Below, one piece after another: positions 44,244-52,615 of a stretch of 64,000 nucleotides of DNA. The translations under genes and the position numbers were made by a program. The stretch covers positions 124,001 to 188,000 of IMG/VR virus record IMGVR_UViG_3300042402_001758, one strand, 5' to 3'. The notes beneath the pieces were generated by a model. That model was not told the origin of the DNA. It was given only the letters and a program-made list of their open reading frames with translations, and ran no database searches. How positions within the stretch are numbered: position 1 is the stretch's first letter; every line of letters starts with the position of its first letter. Origin of the DNA: a virus.

Positions 44244-45625
44244 TCGCCTCTTGGGTATTCGCCTTCGAAACTCTTTACCCAACTAATACCATTCCACTTA
44301 TATTGTACTAGTGTATAGATATTAGTTTGATAAATCAAGTTATCTGAATTATCTTGAGCAGAAAATACGATGTGCCACTCGCTGCCGTCCCATTCAATTA
44401 TGTCGTTAGCCAGGGCAACGAAATCAGAATTGTCAGAATTTTTCCATGCATCTGCTCCATCGCTATTATTAACGTGCCCAATATCGTCAATTATTAGATA
44501 TCTAGTACCTGCGACAGGCGAAAGTCCTGAACCATTTGGCCCAGCATTTAGCGGATCTACTACGGCATCAAACGTTCCCCAACTAGCCGATGCTCTTGAA
44601 GGCCCAGGTATAGCATCATTGGTTGGATAAGTATCTACATCCCAGTTAGCGGTCATTACCGTTTCGTCTCCTGTTATAGGATTTATGGTAATATAGCCAA
44701 CTACTTCGGTTCCGTCTTCTTGATATAAAAATACTTTACTTAATCCTGCTTGATATTTTCCAGGATGCATGTCTAACAAAACAGTCCAACTTATGTATCC
44801 AGAGCTTGCAGTAGGATTAGTGAGTCTTATATCATTACCAGAAACTACTACTGATAAATTGCCTGCATTAACTTTTTCAGATCCTAAAAATCCTGTTAAA
44901 CTCTGTTGTCCTACATTAGTATCAATGCCTAACCCTTCTATGTATCCTGGTTCTAAATCTTGTCCTGAATTAAAAACGTTGGCAATAATATTTGTTACAA
45001 TTCCTAACTTTTTAACTTTAGCTGGTGGTGTTAAGTAGATTGGAGTTTTTAAAGTTATAGTAGCAATGTCAATAGATATACTTGTACCTTGAGGAACAGT
45101 TCTACTGGTAAATGCCACATCTTCTAATTCTACTACAGTTAAACTAGTCCAATCTAAATAATTATCAGTGCTTTGTATCTCAAGACTAGGATTAAAAAAA
45201 GTTAAAATTTGTTCTAATAGTTGCAGTTTTTGTTCGGTGCTAGTAGACCATATGTCTACTTTTACAGTCATTATGAACGGAGTAGGCATTAATCTTTCTA
45301 TAGTATAATTGGCTCCTTGTGTTCCAGTATAATTTCCGTTTTCGACATCTCGTTCTCTAATGTGTACTTTGCTAACAAAACTATGATCACCCAAACGTGT
45401 TCTGTCTAAATCTAAGTCAGTAATATAAACAGCAATTTTAGGAGCACTAGCCAGAGTGTTTTCACTATTTTGATTAATCACGGATGCTGCTTGTCTATCA
45501 GCATCTCCATAAGAAACTGGAACTCTTCTTAAAGTTCCGTCACTGTATTTGACTGTGAAATTACTGAATAATCTTATTATTTGTAATAAGTAACGTCTTA
45601 TCTGACCATCGTAGAAAAACTGCAT
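44225..45625 (-). CDS. 15: Tail sheath stabiliser/completion protein gp15
   Basis: 466 aa, against 272 in T4 gp15. The N-terminal half matches T4 gp15 in order: FFYDGQIRRYLLQIIRLFSN, then RRVPVSYGDADRQ and ERLMPTPFIMTVKVDIW followed by LLEQILTFFNP. gp15 forms the hexameric ring at the tail top that locks sheath and tube and joins the neck. The C-terminal 230 residues are additional (SYISWTVLLDMHPGKYQAGL-like strand domain, then GSEWHIVFSAQDNSD). Its ATG directly follows the gp14 stop with no gap, so translation is coupled. Confidence 0.85.
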   Translation of the reverse strand: MQFFYDGQIRRYLLQIIRLFSNFTVKYSDGTLRRVPVSYGDADRQAASVINQNSENTLASAPKIAVYITDLDLDRTRLGDHSFVSKVHIRERDVENGNYTGTQGANYTIERLMPTPFIMTVKVDIWSTSTEQKLQLLEQILTFFNPSLEIQSTDNYLDWTSLTVVELEDVAFTSRTVPQGTSISIDIATITLKTPIYLTPPAKVKKLGIVTNIIANVFNSGQDLEPGYIEGLGIDTNVGQQSLTGFLGSEKVNAGNLSVVVSGNDIRLTNPTASSGYISWTVLLDMHPGKYQAGLSKVFLYQEDGTEVVGYITINPITGDETVMTANWDVDTYPTNDAIPGPSRASASWGTFDAVVDPLNAGPNGSGLSPVAGTRYLIIDDIGHVNNSDGADAWKNSDNSDFVALANDIIEWDGSEWHIVFSAQDNSDNLIYQTNIYTLVQYKWNGISWVKSFEGEYPRGEWRLEL

Positions 45626-46933
45626 TTAAAAATCCGCCTTAGGTTTTAATGCTTTACTTAAACTTTGACGCTCTTCGACAACTTCGTCATTTATTACAGC
45701 AGTATTAGTATTATTAATAAAACTGGTCCTATGTGTCGAACGAGTATCAGTGTTAGTTAATGTATGTCGCACAGCATCTTCTTTTTTAACCCAACTGCTT
45801 CCATTGAATCTAAACAGTCTATTAGGAAAAAAATCTGTTCTCAAGAAAAAGTCCCCATCTCTTGCAGTAGTAGGAAAAGCTATACCATGGCCAAAATCTG
45901 CGCCGTTACTAGGAACACCGTCTCCTAATAGATAACCAGTATAACCAGATCTTTGTGGTCTAGCATGAATAGCACTAGCATCTGGACTATGACTAGTTTC
46001 TTGACTAACATCGATATCTGTTTCGTCAGCAGTGCGTAATAAAGGTAGTCCAGTGTTAGTGTCTATTGCTAGAGTATAAAATTGTTGTGTTTCGTAACCA
46101 CTTTTTGGAGTATTTGCCTCCGCTTGTGATAAAATTGCATCATTGATTTCTAAATTTTTTACTCTATTACTAACAATATTTTCGATAGTATTTCCACTGT
46201 ACACTGAAAAATAGCTAGCGTTAGGAGGAACGTTACCTGTAGTTTCTGCTGTAACCGTGTACAGTGTTCCTTCGTATCTTACAATCTGACCTACTTGGTA
46301 GGTAGTAGAACTATCATAATCGCCTACAAAATTAGCATCTTGATTAGCCGGTTTGTTTAAAATATCTGCATACTGTTGACTGTCGGATATTTTCTTTAAT
46401 TTTAATCTATATAGGTGCGGCCACCACGTAGCACTAAATCCTTCTGCTGCCCTACCAACATCTTCAATAACAAAATATCTTGGCATAGCAGTATCAAATT
46501 CGTTTAATGCATATTCATCTTTTAAGTGTAAAAATTCAAAAACATCACCTGCTAACGGCTTACGTCCGACAGTGCTTACAAAATTGTTAATATGCACAGT
46601 CATGTAAACCATATCATTATCTAAGAATAACCCAAACTGACTTAAATTAAAGTCAATGTCCTGAACTTGATAGTGCCCTCTAATTCTATAGATATCTTCG
46701 CTGTATTTTCTATCGCGATTTTCTAAAAACAACAGATCCTGAATATTTGTTTCTTTCACTACGTCATAATGAGGTTGGTCTGCTGTAGCTTCAGCTTCGC
46801 TGGTATTCTTCGGACCTAAATATTTGTGTAGATAAACATCAGTTCCACCAACTTGAAACATTTCAGAAATCTGACGATCTATAAATTTGTAGTCATTGCC
46901 CTTTTCAGGACGAAATAATGATAAACGCGGCAT
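45626..46933 (-). CDS. 14: Neck protein gp14 with C-terminal extension
   Basis: 435 aa (T4 gp14 is 256). The first half aligns with gp14: GGTDVYLHKYLGP, FNLSQFGLFLDNDMVYMTVH, GRKPLAGDVFEFLHLKDEYA and FSATWWPHLYRLKLKKI. gp14 joins gp13 to close the DNA-filled head and receive the tail. The second half contains a CBM5/12-like module (DYDSSTTYQVGQIVRYEGTL) like those in the giant fibres, and a fibre-like DGDFFLRTDFFPNRLFRFNG segment. No Shine-Dalgarno precedes the ATG; the minus-strand octamer GCTAAATA lies 7 nt away. First gene of the leftward operon. Confidence 0.85.
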   Translation of the reverse strand: MPRLSLFRPEKGNDYKFIDRQISEMFQVGGTDVYLHKYLGPKNTSEAEATADQPHYDVVKETNIQDLLFLENRDRKYSEDIYRIRGHYQVQDIDFNLSQFGLFLDNDMVYMTVHINNFVSTVGRKPLAGDVFEFLHLKDEYALNEFDTAMPRYFVIEDVGRAAEGFSATWWPHLYRLKLKKISDSQQYADILNKPANQDANFVGDYDSSTTYQVGQIVRYEGTLYTVTAETTGNVPPNASYFSVYSGNTIENIVSNRVKNLEINDAILSQAEANTPKSGYETQQFYTLAIDTNTGLPLLRTADETDIDVSQETSHSPDASAIHARPQRSGYTGYLLGDGVPSNGADFGHGIAFPTTARDGDFFLRTDFFPNRLFRFNGSSWVKKEDAVRHTLTNTDTRSTHRTSFINNTNTAVINDEVVEERQSLSKALKPKADF

Positions 46934-46940
46934 AGTATAA

Positions 46941-46948
46941 TATTTAGC
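46941..46948 (-). promoter_or_regulatory. Late-promoter-like octamer GCTAAATA (leftward)
   Basis: Two mismatches to TATAAATA, 7 nt upstream of the gp14 ATG. Abuts the rightward octamer at 46950-46957, forming a compact divergent promoter pair. Confidence 0.45.
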
Positions 46949-46949
46949 G

Positions 46950-46957
46950 AATAAATA
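46950..46957 (+). promoter_or_regulatory. Late-promoter octamer AATAAATA
   Basis: 15 nt upstream of the gp13 ATG at 46973, with CTGGAGA as ribosome site between. Confidence 0.58.
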
Positions 46958-46972
46958 CTACTGGAGATTCGT

Positions 46973-47734
46973 ATGGCAAATAATCCTGAAGAAATCAAGC
47001 AAAATATATATGATTTTTGTCGTACCATGCTGGGCGACGGTATGGTCGATGTAGAATTAGATCCTATACATTATCAAACTGCACTAGAAAGAACAATGAG
47101 CAAATTTAGGCAAAGAAGCCCTAACAGTGTTGAAGAAAGCTATATGTTCTTGACCTTAGAAAAAGATAAAAATGATTATAAACTTCCTGAGGAAATCGTA
47201 AATGTTCAAAGTGTGTTTAGACGCACATTAGGGTCTAGAACTGGCGGTGGCACAGGCACAAATTTTGAGCCTTTTAATTTAGCATATACTAACACTTATC
47301 TTTTAAACAGCACCATGTTAGGAGGTATAGCCACTTATTATATGTTTGCCAGCTATCAAGAAATGGTAGGAAGAATTTTTGGTAGCTATATTGAGTTTCA
47401 ATGGATTCCAACCACTCATACTTTAAGAATTCTACAACGTCCCTTTACAGAAGGCGAAGTGATTATGTTAAGATGTCAGAATTATAGACCTGACTACGTA
47501 ATTATGGAGGATTACCTAGCCAAACAATGGATTAGAGATTATACTCTAGCAAACTGTAAAATGATGTTAGGTGAAGCACGTAGCAAATTTGGCGCTATTG
47601 CTGGTCCAGGCGGATCAGGACAACTAAACGGTGGCGATTTAAAAGCAGCAGGCAAAGAAGAAATAGAAAAATTAGAAAAAGAATTAGAATTATTAGTTGC
47701 TGGTGGTACAGGTTATACATTTGTCATAGGTTAA
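46973..47734 (+). CDS. 13: Neck protein gp13
   Basis: 253 aa (T4 gp13 is 309). Features of gp13: MANNPEEIKQNIYDFCRTML, LPEEIVNVQSVFRRTLGS, WIPTTHTLRILQRPFTEGEV and YLAKQWIRDYTLANCKMMLG followed by EARSKFGAIAGPGG. Binds the portal with gp14 to seal the packaged head. Transcribed divergently from gp14 and gp15, with which it functions; in T4, 13-14-15 lie on one strand. Confidence 0.88.
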   Translation: MANNPEEIKQNIYDFCRTMLGDGMVDVELDPIHYQTALERTMSKFRQRSPNSVEESYMFLTLEKDKNDYKLPEEIVNVQSVFRRTLGSRTGGGTGTNFEPFNLAYTNTYLLNSTMLGGIATYYMFASYQEMVGRIFGSYIEFQWIPTTHTLRILQRPFTEGEVIMLRCQNYRPDYVIMEDYLAKQWIRDYTLANCKMMLGEARSKFGAIAGPGGSGQLNGGDLKAAGKEEIEKLEKELELLVAGGTGYTFVIG

Positions 47735-47735
47735 C

Positions 47736-48092
47736 ATGAAGATATTAGAAGTAATTAACGAAGCTGCTGAAAAGAAATTAAGTAAAAGCTCAAGAGAAGC
47801 AGCTCCTCATGCCAAACAATTTACAGGCATAGATCAGTATTATCAAATGTACAGACTGGGTATTGCCATGGCCGGTGAACCTGAGAAATCTGCACCCAAG
47901 GAAGGACCAGCAAAAGACGTTCCAGCAGTTTGGATGTACACCGATGCTGACGAAGAAATTGTTAATAGAGCAGCCAAAAATCAAGGAATAACAGGAAAGA
48001 CACTGGTAGCAAAAGGTCCTAGTTCCGAATTAAAGTCTATCAATACTGTAAGTCCGGTAGCTCAGCCTAAACGAAACAAATACGGCGTCTAA
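47736..48092 (+). CDS. Small protein with capsid-targeting-like N-terminus
   Basis: 118 aa. The start MKILEVINEAAEKK resembles the T4 capsid-targeting peptide (MKTYQEFIAE), and VINE|A fits the gp21 cleavage rule [L/I]xE|[A/G/S] at one site. The rest is Lys/Ala/Pro-rich with an acidic middle (WMYTDADEEIVNRAAK). It begins 1 nt after the gp13 stop. No family recognised. It could be an internal head protein, but the N-terminal similarity is short. Confidence 0.65.
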   Translation: MKILEVINEAAEKKLSKSSREAAPHAKQFTGIDQYYQMYRLGIAMAGEPEKSAPKEGPAKDVPAVWMYTDADEEIVNRAAKNQGITGKTLVAKGPSSELKSINTVSPVAQPKRNKYGV

Positions 48093-48096
48093 TCTA

Positions 48097-48130
48097 TTGA
48101 CATTGTAACAAAAATATAATAAATTATAGT
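48097..48130 (+). promoter_or_regulatory. Possible host-type promoter for the dNMP kinase gene
   Basis: TTGACA at 48097-48102 and TATAAT at 48115-48120, but only 12 nt apart; an alternative TATAGT at 48125-48130 gives 22 nt. Neither spacing is the usual 17, so support is weak. A sigma-70-like promoter would suit an early metabolic gene and no late octamer is present here. Confidence 0.3.
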
Positions 48131-48143
48131 GTTAGGAGACACT

Positions 48144-48791
48144 ATGATTATTGGGTTTTTAGGATTCATTGGTTCAGGTAAAGACACTGCCGCAGACTAT
48201 CTTGTAAATTTTCACGGTTTTAGAAGAGACTCATTTGCTTCTACATTAAAAGATGCTGTGGCTTGTGTATTTGGGTGGGACAGAACATTACTAGAAGGTC
48301 GTACTAAAGAAAGCAGAGAATGGAGAGAACAACCCGATATATGGTGGAGCGAACGATTAGGAAAATCAATTACTCCTCGATATATACTTCAATTTTGGGG
48401 AACTGAAGTTTGCCGCAATGGATTTCATAACGACATCTGGATCGCTAGTTTAGAAAATAAAATAAGAAAAACCAACGACAATGTAGTAATTACTGATGTT
48501 CGTTTCCCCAACGAAATTTCTGCGATTAAAAATGCAGGAGGCAAAGTATTCAGAATAAAACGAGGATTAGATCCTGATTGGTATGAATATGCACTTTCAC
48601 ACAATCAAGGCCCGACTAATATGAAATGGGCGTTAAGTAAAATGCATCTTAATCAAGCGCAAATTCATGCTAGTGAATATAGTTGGGTAGGACATAAAGA
48701 CATCGATGGCGATATAGATAATAACGGGACTATAGATGAGTTGTTTTTACAACTTAAAAATCAGGTCGAAGATCACCTTGTTTCCAAATGA
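48144..48791 (+). CDS. 1: Deoxynucleoside monophosphate kinase gp1
   Basis: 215 aa. P-loop GFIGSGKDT (residues 7-15), then FRRDSFASTLKDAVACVFGW and the conserved WWSERLGKSITPRYILQFWG. ITDVRFPNEISAIKNAGGKV follows, as in T4 gp1. Phosphorylates dNMPs to dNDPs for phage DNA synthesis. I chose the ATG at 48144 (TAGGAG 5 nt upstream) over the in-frame GTG at 48129. Its end overlaps the leftward HNH-like gene by 38 nt. Confidence 0.9.
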   Translation: MIIGFLGFIGSGKDTAADYLVNFHGFRRDSFASTLKDAVACVFGWDRTLLEGRTKESREWREQPDIWWSERLGKSITPRYILQFWGTEVCRNGFHNDIWIASLENKIRKTNDNVVITDVRFPNEISAIKNAGGKVFRIKRGLDPDWYEYALSHNQGPTNMKWALSKMHLNQAQIHASEYSWVGHKDIDGDIDNNGTIDELFLQLKNQVEDHLVSK

Positions 48792-49095
48792 TTCCTTCTT
48801 TGTGTAGCACTCTTTGACAATTAGCACATACTGTTTTTAAATTTGTGTGCTTAACATTGTTTAGATTTCCATCAATATAAAACACATTAAATTGTTCTAA
48901 ATGTCTACCTTTGAAATTACACTTGTCACAGACTAGTTTTTTTCTATAACCACTTAGGTACCATTTTGGTACTCCAGCAGCGATTCCTCCGGCCTTTAAA
49001 CATGCCTCACATTTTTTTCTATAATAAGTTTTATTATTCTTAATATAGTTAATTGCTGCTGGTCGGAATCCACATAAACACAATGGTCTGGTCAT
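48754..49095 (-). CDS. HNH-family protein with altered active site
   Basis: 113 aa. N-terminal zinc-ribbon type region (LCLCGFRPAAINY ... KKCEAC), then CDKCNF, and an HNH-like core FNVFYIDGNLNNVKHTNLKT followed by VCANCQRVLH. In active HNH nucleases the motif is usually (V)HHIDGN; here the position of the catalytic His is Tyr (FYIDGN), so nuclease activity is doubtful. It is a free-standing leftward gene between the dNMP kinase and the sheath gene, with its own perfect TATAAATA 5 nt before the ATG and no Shine-Dalgarno. Confidence 0.75.
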   Translation of the reverse strand: MTRPLCLCGFRPAAINYIKNNKTYYRKKCEACLKAGGIAAGVPKWYLSGYRKKLVCDKCNFKGRHLEQFNVFYIDGNLNNVKHTNLKTVCANCQRVLHKEGIIWKQGDLRPDF

Positions 49096-49100
49096 AATTT

Positions 49101-49108
49101 TATTTATA
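49101..49108 (-). promoter_or_regulatory. Late promoter TATAAATA (leftward)
   Basis: Perfect octamer on the minus strand, separated by exactly 5 nt (AAATT) from the ATG of the HNH-like gene. Confidence 0.68.
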
Positions 49109-49165
49109 CCACACCTTTTTTATCCCTTTTCTACTACTTATAACCAGTTAATTTTTGGTTTTGAC

Positions 49166-49173
49166 AATAAATA
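49166..49173 (+). promoter_or_regulatory. Late-promoter octamer AATAAATA
   Basis: 29 nt upstream of the sheath ATG at 49203, with AAGGAG in between. Confidence 0.6.
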
Positions 49174-49202
49174 CTACTGAACAAAACTCCAAGGAGATTC
49201 AG

Positions 49203-52200
49203 ATGGCATTAACATCACCAGGCGTAGAAGTCAGCGTTATTGACGAATCGTTTTACACACCAGCAGAACCAGGAACCGTTCCTTTAATTGTTGTGGCTTC
49301 TGCTCAGAATAAATTAAATGGCGCAGGCACCGGAACTGCACCAGGAACCTTAAAAGCAAATGCTGGCACAGTCTATCTAATGACAAGTCAAAAAGACTTA
49401 GTGGATACATTTGGTGATCCGGTATTCAAGACCGATGCAAATAATAATCCTGTACATGCAGGAGAACAAAATGAATATGGTTTACAAGCGGCCTATAGCT
49501 TATTAGGCGTTAGCAATCGTGCATATGTTGTACGTGCTGATGTAGATCTAGACGCACTAACTGCATCAGCAGACGAACCAACTGCCGATGCTGCAAATGG
49601 AACACATTGGTTAGATTTAGCCGCAAGTAAATTTGGTATTTTTGAATGGAATGGTGCAGCAGCTTCTGTAACCGGTGGACAAAAATTTACAAATAAAGTT
49701 CCAAGAATTATTAATGCACTTAGTCAAGTCGACTTAGGCACCGGTGGTCCTGTAGCTAGTATTGGATCAATTGGCGATTACGCTATTGTAGCAGCAGACG
49801 GTACTGCGGATACACCTGCTCTAGCAACTACTCATCCGATGACTGTATGGTATAAGAGCAGAGGAAATTCAGAATACGGTATTAGTGCAGGTACTTGGGT
49901 AGAAGTAGGATCAGGTGATTGGGCAGCTTCTTGGCCAGTATTAACAGGAACAGAATCTAATCCTACGTTATCTAGCGGAACGATTAGAATTAATGGAGTT
50001 AATATTGTTTTTAGCGGAACTACTGTATCTCAACTAGCAACAGCAATTAATGCTGCTAATGTGGACGGTGTCAAAGCACTAATTACTAACGGAAAAGTAG
50101 AAATTACAAGTAATGCTGAGATAGGTTTAAATCCCGAAGACAGCAGTCAAAGTAATGCAATTAATATTCAATCAATTTCAGGAACTATTTTAACAGATAT
50201 TGGTATTACTGCTGGAACTTACTATGCTCCTGAACTACAGATCAGTAAACATACTCAAGTTCCTGTTTGGAAATTATCTCCAGCAGCTGGTCAATCTGTA
50301 CGCCCAACCGGAAGTGTGTGGATTAAGACAACAACACCAAATTTGGGAGCAGATTTAAAATTAAAACGTTATAATTCGGCAACAAGTTTATGGGAAATTG
50401 TATCAGCAGCGTTATATGCCAACGGACATTCAGCATTGTATGGTTTAGATAGTGCAGGCGGCGGCGCAAATTTAGCCGCAGGAACTTGCTACGTACAAAC
50501 TAACTATACAGAAGATTTAGGAGCAGATGCTACTCCAACTAAAGCAAACTTTAAACTATTCCGTAGATCAGCTACAGGTTCTACTAGTATTAAAACTTCA
50601 AGTGTTGAAACAGGAACTTTTACTTCTGGTTCTAAAACTTTTACAATTTCAGAATCTGATGCAGGATCCGATATACTATCATCAATTAGTGTAACATGGA
50701 CTGCTGCCGGTACAAGTGCAGATGCTGCAACACTTGCAGCAGCAATTAACGCAGCAGGGTTCGCTAACATCGAAGCAGAAGTCGATGTGTTGAACAAAGT
50801 TGTAATCAGTCACGCACAGGGCGGCGATTTTAGATTAGTTGATGTTACTGATAGTACACTAACACAAGCTGGATTTGTTGCCTATGTTTACGAGCCAAGT
50901 AGTCCTAGTTTTGGTACTGGTACTGCTAATCTACAAAGTGTACCAGCAGGCGATAGTGTTCACATTGGTGGTTTTATTGCAACGTTATGGCATCCGCTAG
51001 TTTATGTTGCAAACGTAGATGCACCAGGAAGTTTAACAGAAGACGGAACTCTATGGTATAATTCTGTAATTGACGAAGTCGATATTTTAATTCATGATGG
51101 TACCAGCTGGGTTGGATATAAATTTGGATCCGGCGGAAATCCTTATACAGGCACAGATGCAGCTGGTCCAATTGTCAGTGCTACTAAACCAGAAACACAA
51201 AGCGATGGGACCAGTGCTTTAGTAACAGGAGATCTTTGGATCGATACTAGCGATTTAGAAAATTTCCCAACTATCTACAAGTACAATGCTTCTATTCCTT
51301 CAGGAAACAAATGGGTACTAGTGGATACTAGCGATCAAACCAGTGAAGATGGTATTTTATTTGCAGATGCTCGATGGAGTGTAACAGGAGAGGATAGTGA
51401 CACTGCATCAACTATTTCGGATCTATTAGGCAGCGAATACATAGATCCAGATGCTCCTGATCCTGCACTGTATCCAAGAGGTATGCTGCTATGGAATACA
51501 CGTAGAAGCGGATTCAATGTAAAGAGATTTGTACGTAACTATATTGACACTACCGATACTAATGGAAGATTCGGTGATGAAGCAATGACTAGTTACTATC
51601 CGCACAGATGGGTAACTGAAAGTCCAAATCAAGCGGACGGTACTGCCAGTTTAGGACGTAAATCCCAACGTGCAGTGGTTGTCAGAGCACTTCAAGCTCT
51701 AGTAAACAGTAATCAACAAATTAGAGACGAAGAAAGCAGGGTGTTTAACTTAATCGCTTGTCCAGGATATCCTGAACTAATCGGTGAATTAATTACTCTA
51801 AATTATGATAGAGGACTTACAGCATTTGTAGTAGGCGACACACCTCCTAGATTGACTTCAGATGCTACGAGTCTACTAAGTTGGGCAAGCAATGAAAATG
51901 GTGCAACTGAAGATAATGACGTCGGAGCAGTTAGCTTTGACGAATATATGGCTATGTTTTACCCATGGGGCTTTACCAGCGATAACTTTGGAAACAATGT
52001 TGTTGTTCCACCAAGTCACATGATGCTAAGAACTATTGCTTTAAATGATCAAGTGGCTTATCCTTGGTTCGCACCAGCAGGTGTACGTAGAGGTGGCATT
52101 ACTAATGCGACATCAGTTGGTTATGTAACTAGCGAAGGGGAATTCACTTCAGTTTCGCTTAACACCGGACAACGTGACACATTGTATTCACAAAAGATTA

Positions 52201-52598
52201 ATCCTTTAACTTTCTTAACAGGTACAGGATTAGTTAACTATGGTCAAAAAACTAGATCAAGAAGCACTAGTGCATTAGACAGAATTAATGTAGCTCGATT
52301 AGTAGTTTATCTACGTAGACAGTTAAATGCGTTAGCCAAACCTTACATCTTTGAACCAAATGATAAGATTACCAGAGATGAAATTAAGGCAGCAGTTGAA
52401 AGCTTGATGTTAGAATTAGTAGGACAAAGAGCAATTTATGATTACATTGTTGTTTGCGATGAAAGCAATAATACTCCAAGCAGAATTGATCGTAACGAGC
52501 TGTATATCGATATTGCTATTGAACCGGTTAAGGCGATTGAATTCATTTATATTCCATTGCGTTTAAAGAATACTGGCGAAATCGCATCGTTAGGTTAA
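49203..52598 (+). CDS. 18: Tail sheath protein gp18
   Basis: 1131 aa from the ATG at 49203 (AAGGAG 7 nt upstream); the longer open frame from 49155 lacks a ribosome site. T4 gp18 is 659 aa. The N-terminus (SPGVEVSVIDESFYTPAEPG) and the C-terminal domain (YYPHRWVTESPNQADG, VVRALQALVNSNQQIRDEES, FNLIACPGYPELIGELI and LRRQLNALAKPYIFEPND) are typical sheath regions. About 500 additional residues between them include fibre-like strands such as GSVWIKTTTPNLGADLKLKR and GDLWIDTSDLENFPTIYKYN, which should project outward from the sheath. Followed by tube gp19. Confidence 0.92.
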   Translation: MALTSPGVEVSVIDESFYTPAEPGTVPLIVVASAQNKLNGAGTGTAPGTLKANAGTVYLMTSQKDLVDTFGDPVFKTDANNNPVHAGEQNEYGLQAAYSLLGVSNRAYVVRADVDLDALTASADEPTADAANGTHWLDLAASKFGIFEWNGAAASVTGGQKFTNKVPRIINALSQVDLGTGGPVASIGSIGDYAIVAADGTADTPALATTHPMTVWYKSRGNSEYGISAGTWVEVGSGDWAASWPVLTGTESNPTLSSGTIRINGVNIVFSGTTVSQLATAINAANVDGVKALITNGKVEITSNAEIGLNPEDSSQSNAINIQSISGTILTDIGITAGTYYAPELQISKHTQVPVWKLSPAAGQSVRPTGSVWIKTTTPNLGADLKLKRYNSATSLWEIVSAALYANGHSALYGLDSAGGGANLAAGTCYVQTNYTEDLGADATPTKANFKLFRRSATGSTSIKTSSVETGTFTSGSKTFTISESDAGSDILSSISVTWTAAGTSADAATLAAAINAAGFANIEAEVDVLNKVVISHAQGGDFRLVDVTDSTLTQAGFVAYVYEPSSPSFGTGTANLQSVPAGDSVHIGGFIATLWHPLVYVANVDAPGSLTEDGTLWYNSVIDEVDILIHDGTSWVGYKFGSGGNPYTGTDAAGPIVSATKPETQSDGTSALVTGDLWIDTSDLENFPTIYKYNASIPSGNKWVLVDTSDQTSEDGILFADARWSVTGEDSDTASTISDLLGSEYIDPDAPDPALYPRGMLLWNTRRSGFNVKRFVRNYIDTTDTNGRFGDEAMTSYYPHRWVTESPNQADGTASLGRKSQRAVVVRALQALVNSNQQIRDEESRVFNLIACPGYPELIGELITLNYDRGLTAFVVGDTPPRLTSDATSLLSWASNENGATEDNDVGAVSFDEYMAMFYPWGFTSDNFGNNVVVPPSHMMLRTIALNDQVAYPWFAPAGVRRGGITNATSVGYVTSEGEFTSVSLNTGQRDTLYSQKINPLTFLTGTGLVNYGQKTRSRSTSALDRINVARLVVYLRRQLNALAKPYIFEPNDKITRDEIKAAVESLMLELVGQRAIYDYIVVCDESNNTPSRIDRNELYIDIAIEPVKAIEFIYIPLRLKNTGEIASLG

Positions 52599-52615
52599 AA
52601 TAAAAGGATTAAAAT

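Noticed and set aside
48097-48120. Confident sigma-70 promoter before the dNMP kinase gene
   Set aside because: TTGACA and TATAAT are present but 12 nt apart, so I list it only as a weak candidate.
49155-49202. Upstream extension of gp18 to 49155
   Set aside because: It would run through the late octamer and the AAGGAG ribosome site; the sheath N-terminus MALTSPGVEV starts at 49203.
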